DNA of 64,000 bases from Stomorhina lunata (lineage: Eukaryota; Arthropoda; Insecta; Diptera; Rhiniidae): the NCBI GenBank assembly GCA_933228675.1, contig OW121743.1:89961498-90025497 (forward strand), written 5' to 3'. Position numbers and translations under genes: made by a program. The notes below the pieces were generated by a model. It did not search any database. It saw nothing but the letters and a program-made list of their open reading frames with translations, and had not been told where the DNA came from. Positions 1-13,302 of this stretch are shown here, piece after piece. Numbering within the stretch: position 1 is the first letter of the stretch; each line of letters opens with the position of its first letter.

Positions 1-640
1 CGGTAACAAAATTTTTCTATAGAAAAATTTTCGGTAACAAAATTTTTCTATAGAAAAATTTTCGGTAACAAAGTTTTTCTATAGAAAAATTTTCGGTAAC
101 AAAATTTTTCTATAGAAAACTTTTCGGTAACAAAATTTTTCTATAGAAAACTTTTTCTATAGAAAAATTTTCGCTATCAAAATTTTTCTATAGAAAAATT
201 TTCGCTATCAAAATTTTTCTATAGAAAAATTTTCGCTATCAAAATTTTTCTATAGAAAAATTTTCGGTACTAAAATTTTTCTATAGACAAATTTTCGGTA
301 TTAGAATTTTTCTATAGAAAGATTTTCGGTATTAGAATTTTTCTATAGAAAAATTTTCAGTATTAGAATTTTTCTATAGAAAAATTTTCGGTATTAGAAT
401 TTTTCTATAGAAAAATTTTCGGTATTAGAATTTTTCTATAGAAAAATTTTCGGTATTAGAATTTTTTTATAGAAAAATTTTTGGTATTAAAATTTTTCTA
501 TTGAAAAATTTTTCTATATATAAAAATTTTCGGTATCAAATTTTTTTTATGGAAAACGTTTTTTTTTATCAAAATTTTTCTATCGAAAAATTTTCGGTAT
601 GAAAATTTTTCTATAGAAAAATTTTCAGTATCAAAATAAT
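1..640. repeat. Palindromic AT satellite, block A
   Basis: Tandem 31-bp units: successive CTATAG centres lie 31 bp apart (17, 48 and onward). Each unit is the perfect palindrome TTTTTCTATAGAAAAA, with further A/T symmetry on both sides, joined by a short linker. The linker changes along the block from CGGTAACA to CGCTATCA to CGGTATTAG, so sub-blocks were amplified separately. The block is cut by the left edge of the window and decays after about 540. No coding potential. Confidence 0.95.
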
Positions 641-1739
641 GTTTTTTTTTATGATATTTAGGTATTAAAATTTTTCTACTTTTAAACGAATTAAATATAA
701 TTTTAGTCGCTATAATAGAAAGTTCTATAGCATATGTATCAGTAAATTATGTTGACCAAATAACTATTTAGTGTATAATTACAAAATAACTACATGATAT
801 CAAATAATCTTATTAGCAACAAATAATTTTAGGAAATGATAAAATAATCTATATTTTATTGACAATTTTAGTCCTGTTGACATTTCCTCGAAACACGCAC
901 AAATTTTCAAACGGAATTAAATAGAATGTATAAATTCCATTACATTGCAACCAAGACACGTGTAAGTAAAGGTGTCCTAAATCGAAACTTTAAATCTTAA
1001 GTAAATGTCAATTTCATGTTCGTGTTTTAAAAGCAACATTTCTATTTACACTCAACCAAAGAAAATCAAACAAACAAACACACATATCCCCAAAGTTAAA
1101 AGCAGAATTTGTATTTATATTTGTTTTCCTCTTTTCGGTTCATGAAATCCAACCCGTCCAGAATTTTTATTTATTTTAAGACTAAACAAAAAAAAAAATA
1201 TATGGGGGTTTCGAGTAAAAGAATAATAGAAAAACTTAACATTGTTTGTTATCCTGCCAAAGGATTTTTTCTATGTATTTTTCGCTGCTCAAATTTAACA
1301 ATACAATTTGAGTTGAGTTCTAACTGAATTTAGGAAAAACGTTGGTTGTTTTTAGTTCCGCTCAGATTTATTTAAGACCGCGAGTACGTTATAGTTTCTG
1401 ACACGTTTACACTCTGTTGCATTCACGAGCATATAATGGATTTGATATGTTGTTTGTTTGGTTGTTGTTGCTGTTTTTCTTTTTGCGGCTCTCAACTGCT
1501 AAGTTGTTGTACGAATGTTGTCGGAGTTTTGTTTACATTGGCTTTTAACATTACCAACCAAAGTAGCAACATTTGTACTAATACTTGTAATTTCAAGGGT
1601 CAGTTTTGTGTGGGTTATTTTAATTTTGGTCAAATACACTAGTATACAAAATTTAACTTTTTGCTAAACATTTGATCAGCACTATATTTTTTTATATTCA
1701 TTATGGTCTTCTTATTATTAAAAAAAACAGTCGAATCTT
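641..1739. other. AT-rich single-copy DNA
   Basis: Low-complexity AT-rich sequence between two satellite blocks. A few short open frames occur, including a cysteine-rich 68-codon frame at 1436-1642, but no recognisable domain, splice signals or homology that I can name. A less AT-rich patch lies around 1370-1560. I see nothing annotatable. Confidence 0.6.
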
Positions 1740-4200
1740 TTTTCTTTTTCGGTATCAACATTTTTTATAGAAAAATTTTCGTCATCAAAATTTTTTTTTA
1801 TAGAAAAATTTTAGGTATCAAAATTTTTTTTATAGAAAAATTTTAGGTATCAATATTTTTTATAGAAAAATATTCGGTATCAGAATTTTGTTATAAAAAA
1901 TTTTTCGTATCAAAATTTTTTTATAGAAAAATTTTTGGTATCAAAATTTTTTTTATAAAAAAATTTTCGGTATGAACATTTTTTTTAGAAAAATTTTCGG
2001 TATCAAAATTTTTTTATAGAAATATTTTGGGTATCAACTTTTGTTTATAGAAAAATTTTCGGTATAAAAATATTTTATAGAAAACTTTCGGTATTAACAT
2101 TTTATTTATAGAAAAATTTTTGGTATTCAAATTTTTTCATAGAAAAATTTTCGGTATCAATTTTTTTTTTATAGAAAAATCAATTCACAATTTTTAATTG
2201 AAAAATTTTCGCTGTAATTTTTTTTTATAGTAAAAATTTCGGTATAATTTTTTTTTTTTATAGAAAAATTTTCGGTACCAAAACTTTTTATAGAAAAATT
2301 TTCGATATCATGTTTTTTTTTTTTTTATAAAAAATTTTTGCTATTAAAAGTTCTTTATTGAAAAATTTTTTATATTATTTTTGTTTTATAGATTTAATGG
2401 AAAAATTTTGGTATCAAATTTTTTTATAGAAAAATTTTCGGTACTAAAATTTCTTCATAGACATTTTTCGCTCTAAAAATTTTATTTATAGAAAAATTTT
2501 CGGTATAAAAACTTTTTATAGAAAAGTTTTCGGTGTCAACATTTTTTCATAAACAAATTTGCAGTTACAAAATTTTTTTATAGACAAATTTGAGGTTTCA
2601 AAATTTTTTCATAAAAGAATTTTTGGTATCAAACATTTTTTTTTTGAAAATTTTTCGGTTTCAAAATTGTTTTAAAGAAAGATTTCGGTATAAAAATGTT
2701 TTCGTAGAATAATTTTCAGTATCAACATTTTTATAGAAAAATTTTCGATGTCAAAATTTTTTCATACAAAAATTTTCGGTATCAAAATTTTTTTTATAGA
2801 AAAATTTTCGGCATCAAAATTTTTTTATAGAAAAATTTTCGATTTCAATATTTTTTTAAGAAAAATTTTCGGTACCAAAATTTTCTTAAAGAAAAATTTT
2901 TGGTATCAAAATTTTTTTATATAAAAATTTTCGCTATCAAAATTTTATTTATATTTTGGTATCAAAATTTTTTTATAGCAATATTTTGGGTATCAACATT
3001 TGTTTAAAGAAAAATTTTCTGCATAAAAATATTGTATAGAAAAATTCGGTATTAAAATTTAATTTATAGACAAATTTTTGGAATTAAAATTTTCTCATAG
3101 AAAAATTTTAGCTATTAAATTTTTTTTTATAGAAAAATCTTTGATATCACAATTTTTTATTGAAAAATTTTCGGTTTAATTTTTTTATAGAAAAAATTTC
3201 GATATAATTTTTTTTTATAGAAACATTTTCGACCTCAAAATTTTTTATAGAAAATTTTTCGCAATCAAATGTTCTTTATAGAATAATTTTCTATATTAAT
3301 TTTTTTAATAGATTTAATGGAAAAAAATTGGTATCAAATTTTTTTTATAGACAAATTTTCGGCATCAAATTTTTGTATATAAAAATTTTTGGTACTGAAA
3401 TTTTTTCATAGACATTTTTCGCTCTAAAAATTTTATTTATAGAAAAATTTTCGGTATCAATTTTTTTTTATAGAAAAATTTTTGTTATCAAAAGTTCTTT
3501 ATAGAAAAATTTTCTATATTATTTTTTTTTTTATAGATTTAATGGAAAAAATTTGGTATCAAATATTTTTTATAGAAAAATTTTCGGTATCAAAATTTTT
3601 TTATAGAAAAAATTTCGGTATCAAAATTTTTTATAGAAAAATTTTCGGTACTGAAATTTTTTCATAGATATTTTTCGCTCTAAAAATTTTATTTATAGAA
3701 AAATTTTCGCTCTAAAAATTTTATTTGTAGAAAAATTTTCGGCATACAAATTTTTTCTAGAAAAATTTTCGGTTTCCAAATTTTTTTATAGACAAATTTG
3801 CGGTATCAAAATTTTTTCATAGACAAATTTGCGGTATCAAAATTTTTAAACAGAAAAATTTGGTATCAAACATTTATTTTTTAATTTTTCGGTATCAAAA
3901 TTTTTTTAAAGAAAGATTTTCGGTATCAACATTTTTTTATAGAAAAATATTCGAAAATTTTTTTAAGGAGAAATTTTCTGTACAAATTTTTTTTCATAGA
4001 AAAATTTTCGGTATCAAATATTAATTTTTGGTATTGTTTTATAGAAACATTTTTGGTATCAACATTTTTTTATAGACAAATTTTAGGAATCAAAATTATA
4101 TGTTTTTTTAAAGCAAAATTTTGGAAACAAAATGTTTTATAGAAAAATTTTCAGTATTAAAATTTTTGTATAAAAAATTTTTGTATTTTTCTATGGAAAA
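1740..4200. repeat. Palindromic AT satellite, block B (decayed)
   Basis: Old, divergent version of the block A satellite. The typical unit is a linker like CGGTATCAAA, a T-tract, TATAGAAAAA and a short T-tract. The left half of the palindrome has often lost its C (TTTTTTTATAG), so the symmetry is broken in most units. Unit length varies by several bases and substitutions are frequent, in contrast to the nearly uniform blocks C, E and F. A larger-scale similarity is visible between about 2330-2480 and 3290-3420 and again near 3530-3670 (shared GATTTAATGGAAAAA followed by similar units), indicating an older segmental duplication. Confidence 0.9.
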
Positions 4201-5424
4201 TAAAGTTAACATTTAAAAATTTGAATAGACATCCCCGAAGAAAAATCTAATATGTTGTCTTATTTAAGCGTTACATTAGAAAGGTTTAAATAATTCTTTT
4301 AAAATTTTGCACAGTGGGTTGTTCCATACAAAATATTCTATAGCAAAATAATATGCTTTTGTTTTTTTTTTTGTAATCTCTTCCAAGATATCAAAATATT
4401 ATAAAAGCTAAAGAGCAAAATACAATAATTAATCTTCAATACTGTAATATGACATTTTAATTTAAAATGTTCTCTAAATAATTATATATTCCCAAAAAAA
4501 ACCTAAGACTACTCATATATAAGTAGATATAAATAATAAATACGTTTTAAATACGTTTCTATTCTAGCAAGTAAATCATTTTGACAGTCATGACAATGAC
4601 ATAGCAGAGAAATTTACTTATAAGCCCCAACAATCAATTAAAAACCAAAAAAAAAAAACAACATTAAAGTCAAGTACGTAACCCCATATGGAAAAAAGAA
4701 ATAAAGTCAAAAAACTCTTATTATTCTATTTTAAAATTTGCATACATTATTTTTTTGTTTTCATCATTAACATCATCATTTTAGTCGTCACCATCGTCAT
4801 CATCATAATTATCCTCATGAACATCATGAATGTAATCTGCAAAGTTGACAATAATTTCACTTTACTGTAGAACGTCTGTTTATTTACTAGAATTTTATTG
4901 TACTTTTTCTTCTCGGTCTCCCCCATAAACGAAATTTTCTGAAAGTCTCAAAATGCTTAATTATGTTTACAGAACCATTTTACTGCTGGAGCGGTAGATG
5001 GTAGCTTAAGGTCTGAGTTGTATTTAATATTTATATATTTACAAAAAAAAAGTTCAAAATAACAAATGTACAGATACTTTAGCAAAGAGAGAGTATCTTT
5101 TGGATACATATTTTGTTGTCACTTTAACATTACCGGCATTTTGCTTTTTATATGATATTCTCATGTGTGAGAAATTTATCTGAACATATTCTCTGTTTAA
5201 AATTGTGTGATTTTAAATAACAGAAGTTGTCTCTTTTAAAAGTATCTGTTCATTTTAAGTTCTTTGTTATAGCCATTATGCTTGTATGAAGTCAGTCAAA
5301 CGAACTTTATGTTCGTTTCAAACTTAAGACAACAAACTTGGTTTTTGTTAACTGTTAAGTTATAAGAAACATTTTCGATGTTGTCTATAAAAACTTATAC
5401 TAAATGTTAATAAAATGTTAATAA
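4201..5424. other. AT-rich single-copy DNA
   Basis: Spacer between satellite blocks. A 60-codon hydrophobic frame at 4688-4870 comes from an imperfect ATC/ATT trinucleotide run (repeated isoleucine) and is not a convincing gene. No tRNA, transposon ends or splice-flanked coding exon seen. Confidence 0.6.
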
Positions 5425-7870
5425 AATATTTCCATCGAAAATTTTTCTATAGAAAAATATTTCCATCGAAAATTTTTCTATAGAAAAATATTTCTAGCGA
5501 AAATTTTTCTATAGAAAAATTGTTTTATCGAAAATTTTTCTATAGAAAAATTTTTTTATCGAAAATTTTTCTATAGAAAAATTTTTTTATCGAAAATTTT
5601 TCTATAGAAAAATTTTTTTATCGAAAATTTTTCTATAGAAAAATTTTTTTATCGAAAATTTTTCTATAGAAAAATTTTTTTATCGAAAATTTTTTTATCG
5701 CAAAAATTTTTTTATCGAAAATTTTTCTATAGAAAAATTTTTTTTATCGAAAATTTTTCTATAGAAACATTTTTTTATCGAAAATTTTTCTATAGGAAAA
5801 TTTTTTATCGAAAATTTTTCTATAGAAAAATTTTTTTATCGAAAATTTTTCTATAGAAACATTTTTTTATCGTAAATTTTTCTATAGAAAAATATTGTTA
5901 TCGAAAATTTTTCAATAGAATAGAAATTTATTTCTATCAAAAATTTTTCTATAAAAAATTATTTCGATCGAAAATTTTTCTGCAGAAAAATATTTCTATC
6001 GAAAGTTTTTCTAAAGAAAAATTTTGTTAACGAAAATTTTTTTATAGAAAAATATTTTTATCGCAAATGATTGTATAGAAAAATTTTTTTATCGAAAATT
6101 TTTCTATAGAAAATTTTTTTTATGGAAAATTTTTCTATAAAAAAATTTTTTCATCGAAAATTTTTCTATAGAAAAATTTTTTTATCGAAAAATTTTCTAT
6201 AGAAAAATTTTTTTATCGAAAATTTTTCTGTAGAAAAATTTTTTTATCGAAAATTTTTCTGTAGAAAAATTTTTTTATCGAAAATTTTTCTGTAGAAAAA
6301 TTTTTTTATCGAAAATTTTTCTGTAGAAAAATTTTTTTATCGAAAATTTTTCTGTAGAAAAATTTTTTTATCGAAAATTTTTCTGTAGAAAAATTTTTTT
6401 ATCGAAAATTTTTCTGTAGAAAAATTTTTTTATCGAAAATTTTTCTATAGAAAAATTTTTTTATAGAAAATTTTTCTATAGAAAAATTTTTTTATCGAAA
6501 ATTTTTCTATAGAAAAATTTTTTTATCGAAAATTTTTCTATAGAAAAACTTTTTCTATCGAAAATTTTTCTATAGAAAAATTTTTTTATCGAAAATTTTT
6601 CTATAGAAAAATTTTTTTATCGAAAATTTTTCTATAGAAAAATTTTTTTATCGAAAATTTTTCTATAGAAAAATTTTTTTATCGAAAATTTTTCTATAGA
6701 AAAATTTTTTTATCGAAAATTTTTCTATAGAAAAATATTTCTATCGAAAATTTTTCTATAGAAAAATATTTCTATCGAAAATTTTTCTATAGGAAAATAT
6801 TTCTAGCGAAAATTTTTCTATAGAAAAATATTTCTAGCGAAAATTTTTCTATAGAAAAATATTTCTAGCGAAAATTTTTCTATAGAAAAATATTTCTAGC
6901 GAAAATTTTTCTATAGAAGAATATTTCTAGCGAAAATTTTTCTATAGAAAAATATTTCTATCGAAAATTTTTCTAGAGAAAAATATTTCTATCGAAAATT
7001 TTTCTATAGAAAAATATTTCTATCGAAAATTTTTCTATAGAAAAATATTTCTATCGAAAATCTTTCTATAGAAAATTTTTTTTTATCGAAAATTTTTCTA
7101 TAGAAAAATTTTTTTATCGAAAATTTTTCTATAGAAAAATTTTTTTATCGAAAATTTTTCTATAGAAAAATTTTTTTATCGAAAATTTTTCTGTAGAAAA
7201 ATTTTTTTATCGAAAATTTTTCTATAGAAAAATTTTTTTATCGAAAATTTTTCTATAGAAAAATTTTTTTATCGAAAATTTTTCTATAGAAAAATTTTTT
7301 TATCGAAAATTTTTCTATAGAAACATTTTTTTATCGTAAATTTTTCTATAGAAAAATATTGTTATCGAAAATTTTTCAATAGAAAAATTTTTTTATCGAA
7401 AATTTTTCTATAGAAAAATTTTTTTATCGAAAACTTTTCTGTAGAAAAATTTTTTTATCGAAAATTTTTCTATAGAAAAATATTTTTATCGAAAATTTTT
7501 CTATAGAAAAATTTTTTTATAGAAAATTTTTCTATAGAAAAATATTTCTAGCGAAAACTTTTCTATAGAAAAATATTTCTAGCGAAAATTTTTCTATAGA
7601 AGAATATTTCTAGCGAAAATTTTTCTATAGAAAAATATTTCTATCGAAAATTTTTCTAGAGAAAAATATTTCTATCGAAAATTTTTCTATAGAAAAATTT
7701 TCGATAGAAATATTTCTATCGAAAATCTTTCTATAGAAAATTTTTTTTTATCGAAAATTTTTCTATAGAAAGATTTTTTTATCGAAAATTTTTCTATAGA
7801 AAAATTTTTTTATCGAAAAATTTTCTAAAGAAACATTTTTTAATCAAAAATTTTTCTATAGAAAAATTGG
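5425..7870. repeat. Palindromic AT satellite, block C
   Basis: About 78 tandem units of 31 bp (for example CTATAG at 5602 and 5633). The palindromic core TTTTTCTATAGAAAAA is joined by linkers of the form TTTTTTTATCGAAAA, with local variants ATTTCTAGCG (about 6780-6960 and 7540-7620) and CTGTAG instead of CTATAG (about 6220-6420). Variant runs recur at fixed offsets: the AGCG/CTAGAG run near 6915-6978 reappears 683 bp later, and a GAAACATT/CGTAAA/CAATAG run near 5856 reappears near 7320. This shows higher-order duplication inside the array. Confidence 0.95.
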
Positions 7871-8984
7871 TTAAAGAAATGTTTGCAATTTCTTACTGTT
7901 CTAGTTTATTAAATATTCAATTAAATATTCAATGAAAATATTAGGTACTGCTAAATCCTCTGCGAACCAGGTTCTGAAACAAAATGGGCTAAGTCGTTTA
8001 AGCGAGACTGATTCCTAAGCAAACAGAAAAAGATACTTCCAAACACTTTCGTAATATATATGATAGATACCAGTATATGATTAATATATTTCGATCACAC
8101 ATATCTTTGCTAATTTATTGTTATTTCAAAAATACAAATTAATTATAAGAAGAAACAAAAAATCTTTTAATATATTAAGAAGAATAAACTTTTAGATCAA
8201 ATGCTCAATTTCTAATTTATATATGATAATTTTCTGCTGCACATTTATATCGTTTTATCTATTAAAATTTTGTTATTTTTTAAAGATTTGTTTTGTCAAA
8301 ACGAGTTACGTTAATTAAGCAATTAATTAAAATTGTTGACATTCACAATTGAAAAATGTGAATAAACAATTTTTTATGATTGTTTTTTTTTTAGCAGTTT
8401 CGTCTTTGTTTTTTATGGGTTTTAAATAAAAAAAACATCAATATTTAATTTGTAAAATAGAAATTCCAGGAACAATTTGAGAAGGTACCAGCTTTGTACC
8501 AGTTGACGTAAACAAAGCTTTTGGTTTCACAATTTTTCTAAACAATTAATCAATTTGAAGATTAATAAATATATTGTGTTTTTTCTGCGATTTAAATGAG
8601 TTAAAGCGAAACAAACAAACGTGAGATATTCACCGAAGTCACGATTTATTTATGTATGTTAAAATGTTTGTTTATATGACCCTCTATAAGTGATTTCTTT
8701 ATAGAAAAAATATAATTATTTTGCTTAGCAACAGCTTCAGAAAAATTAAAATTTAGAACTTCAAATTAAGCAAAACCATCTTTAGTTCATTTTAACTGAA
8801 TTGATGTCAAGGCAGCTCGAATAAAAATTGCATATGTTTGTCAAAGCCAAACAAACTTTTCTCATAGTGTAACGGTCTAAACTATATATCACCGCAAATC
8901 TTGCAACGATTTGTTTTCATTTAACGGGTTTTTAAGAACTAATATTACTTCTTTATTTGTATCAAATTTTGCTATTAAAAATTT
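7871..8984. other. AT-rich single-copy DNA
   Basis: Non-repetitive AT-rich DNA between satellite blocks C and D. No ORF of interest, no transposon termini recognised, and no RNA gene seen. Confidence 0.6.
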
Positions 8985-10125
8985 TCGATAAAAAAATGTT
9001 TCAATAAAAAAATTTTCAATAAAAAATTTTTATAGAAAAAATTTCGATTAAAAAATTTTTCTATAGAAAAATTTTCGATTAAAAAATTTTTCTATAGAAA
9101 AATTTTCGATAAAAAAATTTTTCTATAGAAAAATTTTCGATAAAAAAATTTTTCTATAGAAAAATTTTCGATATAAAAATTTTTCTATAGAAAAATTTTC
9201 GATAAAAAAATTTTTCTACAGAAAAATTTTCGATAAAAAAACTTTTCTATAAAAAAATTTTTCTATAGAAAAATTTTCGATAAAAAATTTTTTTACAGAA
9301 AAATTTTCGATAAAAAAATTTTTTTACAGAAAAATTTTCGATAAAAAAATTTTTCTACAGAAAAATTTTCGATAAAAAAATTTTTTCTACAGAAAAATTT
9401 TCGATAAAAAAAATTTTTCTACAGAAAAATTTTTGATAAAAAAATTTTTCTATAGAAAAATTTTCGATAAAAAAAACTTTTCTATAGAAAAATTTTCGAT
9501 AAACAAATTTTTCTATAGAAAAATTTTCGATAAAAAAATTTTTCTCTAGAAAAATTTTCGATAAAAAAATTTTTCTATAGAAAATTTTTCGATAAAAAAA
9601 ATTTTCTATAGAAAAATTTTCGATAAAAAAATTTTTCTATAGAAAAATTTTCGATAAAAAAATTTGTCTATAGAAAAATTTTCGATAAAAAAATTTTTCT
9701 ATAGAAAAATTTTCGATAAAAAATTTTTCTATAGAAAAATTTTCGATAAAAAATTTTTCTATAGAAAAATTTTCGATAAAAAATTTTTCTATAGAAAAAT
9801 TTTCGATAAAAAAATTTTTCTATAGAAAAATGTTCGATAAAAAAATTTTTCTATAGAAAAATTTTCGATAAAAAAATTTTTCTATAGAAAAATTTTCGAT
9901 AAAAAAATTTTTCTATAGAAAAATTTTCGATAGAAAAAATTTTTCTATAGAAAAATTTTCGATAGAAAAAATTTTTCTATAGAAAAATTTTCGATAGAAA
10001 AAATTTTTCTATAGAAAAATTTTCGATAAAAAAATTTTTCTACTGAAAAATTTTCGATAAAAAAATTTTTCTATAGAAAAATTTTCGATAAAAAAATTTT
10101 TCTATAGAAAAATTAAAAAAAAAAA
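8985..10125. repeat. Palindromic AT satellite, block D
   Basis: About 36 units of roughly 31 bp. The same TTTTTCTATAGAAAAA core is joined by the linker TTTTCGATAAAAAAA. Minor variants (CTACAG, CGATAGAAAAAA, CGATTAAAA) are clustered, as expected for local unequal exchange. Isolated degenerate units follow at 10165-10195 and near 10310-10340. Block F (43.6-45.5 kb) has the same CGATAAA linker, so D and F are the closest relatives among the arrays here. Confidence 0.95.
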
Positions 10126-10765
10126 ATAAAAAATATTCGGGTTGTAAATATTATTCAAAAAGAAGAAATATTTTTCTATAGAAAAATTTTTAAAAAATAA
10201 CAAAATATTCGGGTTGTAAATATTATTCAAAAAGAAGAGTATTCGCATTTGATCCCAAATCTATTACATATATTTTCCAAATTCCGTTACGAATACAAGT
10301 CTTTTTAAAATATTTTTCTAGAGAAAATTTTTAGATAAAAAAAAAATGGAGTAGAAAACGTTTTGTTTTTGAAATATCAGAAGTAAACATTAAAAAAACA
10401 AACATTTTAGTTAAAAGTTAAACAATTTTTAGAAATTCCTCCAGGTTTTCAGCACAAAGTTAAATATATAAAACTTTTTTCATGAATTGTTAGAAATCTT
10501 TTAAATTTTTTGACTTTAGAACTTGAAACTATTTAAGAAAAAATTTTTAAATTTTATAATTCGTACTAAAATAATTTGAGTTTTTCCTACAAAATTTGAA
10601 GAACTTTAAAAATTGTTCTAGCTAAAAGAATGTATATACAAAATTTCATCAAAATTAGAAATGGTGAGGTTTAAAATTCGTATTATTCGCTCGAAAAATG
10701 TTGATTTCTAATCATAGTTTGGCTATAATCTGACCATAATTTTGTTAGATGGTATGTATTTATGT
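10126..10765. other. AT-rich DNA left of the hAT insertion
   Basis: AT-rich sequence with a short direct duplication: a segment containing ATATTCGGGTTGTAAATATT occurs near 10133 and again near 10206, with TTATTCAAAAAGAAGA after each. No coding feature seen. Confidence 0.6.
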
Positions 10766-11483
10766 ATTGCCGGCAGTGCTGCCGTTTTTTGTACTTCTAA
10801 CTAAAATTGGTTACTTTTTTCCTAAATGTGGTTGCTTTCGAGAACGATTATAAAATTATTATGAAATTCGACCATTTTCTTTAAGATCGACATCAGCAAT
10901 TTTTGGGATTTTGTTAAATTTTTGTCTTTTGAATTTATTTTCTTCTGTTATCCTTGACTCCCAGTGGAGCATAGGGCCACCCACTTTTTAATTATTAAGA
11001 AACAATTTCGAAAACTTCTTAAATTGCACTTTCATTTTCGAAAACTTCTTAAAAAAAATCCGTATTACCAAAAATTATTTATGTGTCAAAAAAGGCCAGA
11101 AGTCATACAAAAAAAAATGTTAGGAGTCAAATAACTCTTAAACTGTAAGAGATAATAATGTGTTCTTTCTTATTTTTCTTAAAAAGTTTTTGAAATGTAA
11201 GAATCTTTTGGATCGGACCAATTTTCCGAAAGTTTTAAGCACCCAAAAGTTTTACATACCCGAGGTGGGAAACTTTTCTCTACTGTAGAGCCCACTGTTC
11301 TGCAAATAAAAGCCTAACTCCACTTCTACTGATGTTAGTCAAAATTCCAGTAGTTTAGAAATTGCTGAGTTTATACCAAAAAAGAACTCATATGCAAAAC
11401 GTTACACTTTAACTCTGCCTTTTTTCACTTATCTCTACAAAGCGATCTATTGTTATTTTGATTTTCTTCCACTAAAAAGGAGA

Positions 11484-12178
11484 TAACACTGCTCTGCAGC
11501 CAAATCCTCCTTTTAATAAAACTATGTGGACTACATGGATTTTGATGCGCTAAACTCAGATCCGTTGTCGGTTTTTTTCCATCAGATCTGGATTTTTTTA
11601 TGGGCGTGGCAAATTTTTCCTCTTAAATTAGTCAGGTACGGAGACCTATTTCGTCTTAACTCGAGATCGACTCATCCGATAAATAATAAAATTCACATTT
11701 TTAAACCGATTTTGATGGTTTATAGCTTATTTTATTCTTAATATATGTAGCTCTTAGAAAAATGTTTAAAATGTTAGAATTTTACTTTATCTTTTTTTTT
11801 AATTACATTTTTAACCTGAAAAAAATTACGAATTTTGCACGAAAAAAAAAAAATGTTTTCTCCATTAATTTCTAAATAACTCCAAAACGATAAGAGATAC
11901 AGAAAAATTAAATTAGACTAAAATTAATGCAATTTTGTTATGCATCGTCAAGTGTTTTAATTTTGAATATCGGATGAGTCGTTCTCGAGTTAGGACGAAA
12001 TAGGTCTCCGTACCTGACTAATTTAAGGGGAAAAATTTGCCACGCCCATAAAAAAAAAATCCAGATCTGATGGAAAAAAACCGACAACGGATCTGAGTTT
12101 AGCGCATCAAGATCCATATAGTCCGCATAGTTTTATTAAAAGGAAAGACAAAAAATGAATTTTTGCAGAGCAGTGTAA
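11484..12178. mobile_element. Long-TIR (foldback-like) element with CACTG ends, nested in the hAT
   Basis: Two arms of about 200 bp, 11487-11682 and 11968-12175, are inverted copies of one another and include shared words such as TCAGATCCGTTGTCGG and AGGTCTCCGTACCTGAC. They flank a ~285-bp AT-rich loop. The outer ends are CACTGCTCTGCA and its inverse TGCAGAGCAGTG, directly flanked by TAA on both sides, a likely 3-bp TSD. CACTG-type ends with a 3-bp TSD fit the CACTA/CMC or Chapaev3 groups better than Foldback. The assignment is an inference because no transposase is present. The 71-codon frame at 11526-11741 is simply one arm read through. Confidence 0.7.
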
Positions 12179-12498
12179 TCAACCTGAATGTTCGTAATAT
12201 CATATTTTTGAAAAATGTAAATAACGAGAATTTTTGAATACATCGGAAACTATTCTACTTTTGGTCATTCTGACTTAAAATATGATACAAGGGTTCAATG
12301 CTTCATATATAATTAAAAGATCTCATTTTCCTATATAACTGTTTGGTCGGATCTTTTGCGCTAAGTCGGAAAGTTTCCTTGAATCCAATTTGAAATGTTG
12401 TAACATTTTGCACTTCAATATTGGGATCAAATGTACTCAATTTGCTTTAAAGATATCGACATTTCAAAATTTAGTTACTTTTTTCCCATTTTGGTTAT

Positions 12499-13302
12499 TA
12501 TACCCTTCACCACCATAGGTGGAAAGGGTATTATAAGTTTGTGCTGATGTATGTAACGCATAGAAATATTTGTCTTAGACCCATCTTTTAGTATACCAAT
12601 AGGCTTAGAATCACTTTCTGAGTCGATTTAGCGATGTCCGTCCGTCCGTCTGGCTGGCTGGCTGGACCCCCATATAAACCTTGTAATCAAACTACAGGTC
12701 GTAATTCTAAAGATAATTTGATGAAATTTGGTTGAGTTCATTTTTTTGATAATGGGACCATGGCTATTGAAATTGGTCGAAATTGGTTCATTATTTATGG
12801 TACCTCCCATAGGTCCCACTTCCCGGAATTGACATATTGGCCACAAATATCAATATTTTTTCATGAAATTTAAAACATATAATTCTTATGTAAACCTAAA
12901 TCACTGTACCAAATTTCGTTGAAATCGGTCCACATTTGACCATACCTCCCATACAAACTTTTCTTTAAAAATGCACTAAATGAGACAAAAAAAAATCACT
13001 AAAACGCTCGTAAATCCAAAGATATTGAAAATTTTGAGTTTATTTTTTGCGTACATAATTTCTTAAACAACTGTAACCAATTTGCTAAATTTCGAGATAA
13101 TCGGTCCACATTTGACCCTAGCTCTCATATAAGCCCAAATGATGGAAACAGCTTAAATATATAAGTTTTGAGAAAATGTTTGTATGATGGCAAAATTTAG
13201 CAAATATTTGTCTTTATACAGGAAAAATAACACCTTTGACCTTAGTGGTGAAGGGTATCGTATGGTCGGGCTTGACCGACTATAGCGCTTTCTTACTTGT
13301 TT
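12499..13302 (+). mobile_element. mini-me/DINE-type element, copy 1 (full length)
   Basis: About 800 bp. The 5' end has TATACCCTTCACCACC with a short hairpin (…CCATAGGTGG…). A (GTCY)n proto-microsatellite lies at about 12636-12655. The 3' end has GGTGAAGGGTAT followed by the hairpin GTCGGGCTTGACCGAC, then CTATAG…TTACTTGTT. Thus ATACCCTTCACC at one end is inverted as GGTGAAGGGTAT near the other (subterminal inverted repeats), with a terminal stem-loop. These traits are known for mini-me/DINE-1 elements, which have been placed among non-autonomous Helentrons. It interrupts the hAT element. Copies 4-7 in this window share its body (for example TCTTAGACCCA…TTTTAGTATACCAATA). Confidence 0.75.

Noticed and set aside
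4740..4840. Membrane peptide with poly-isoleucine
   Set aside because: Produced by an imperfect ATC/ATT trinucleotide run, not by a gene-like sequence.
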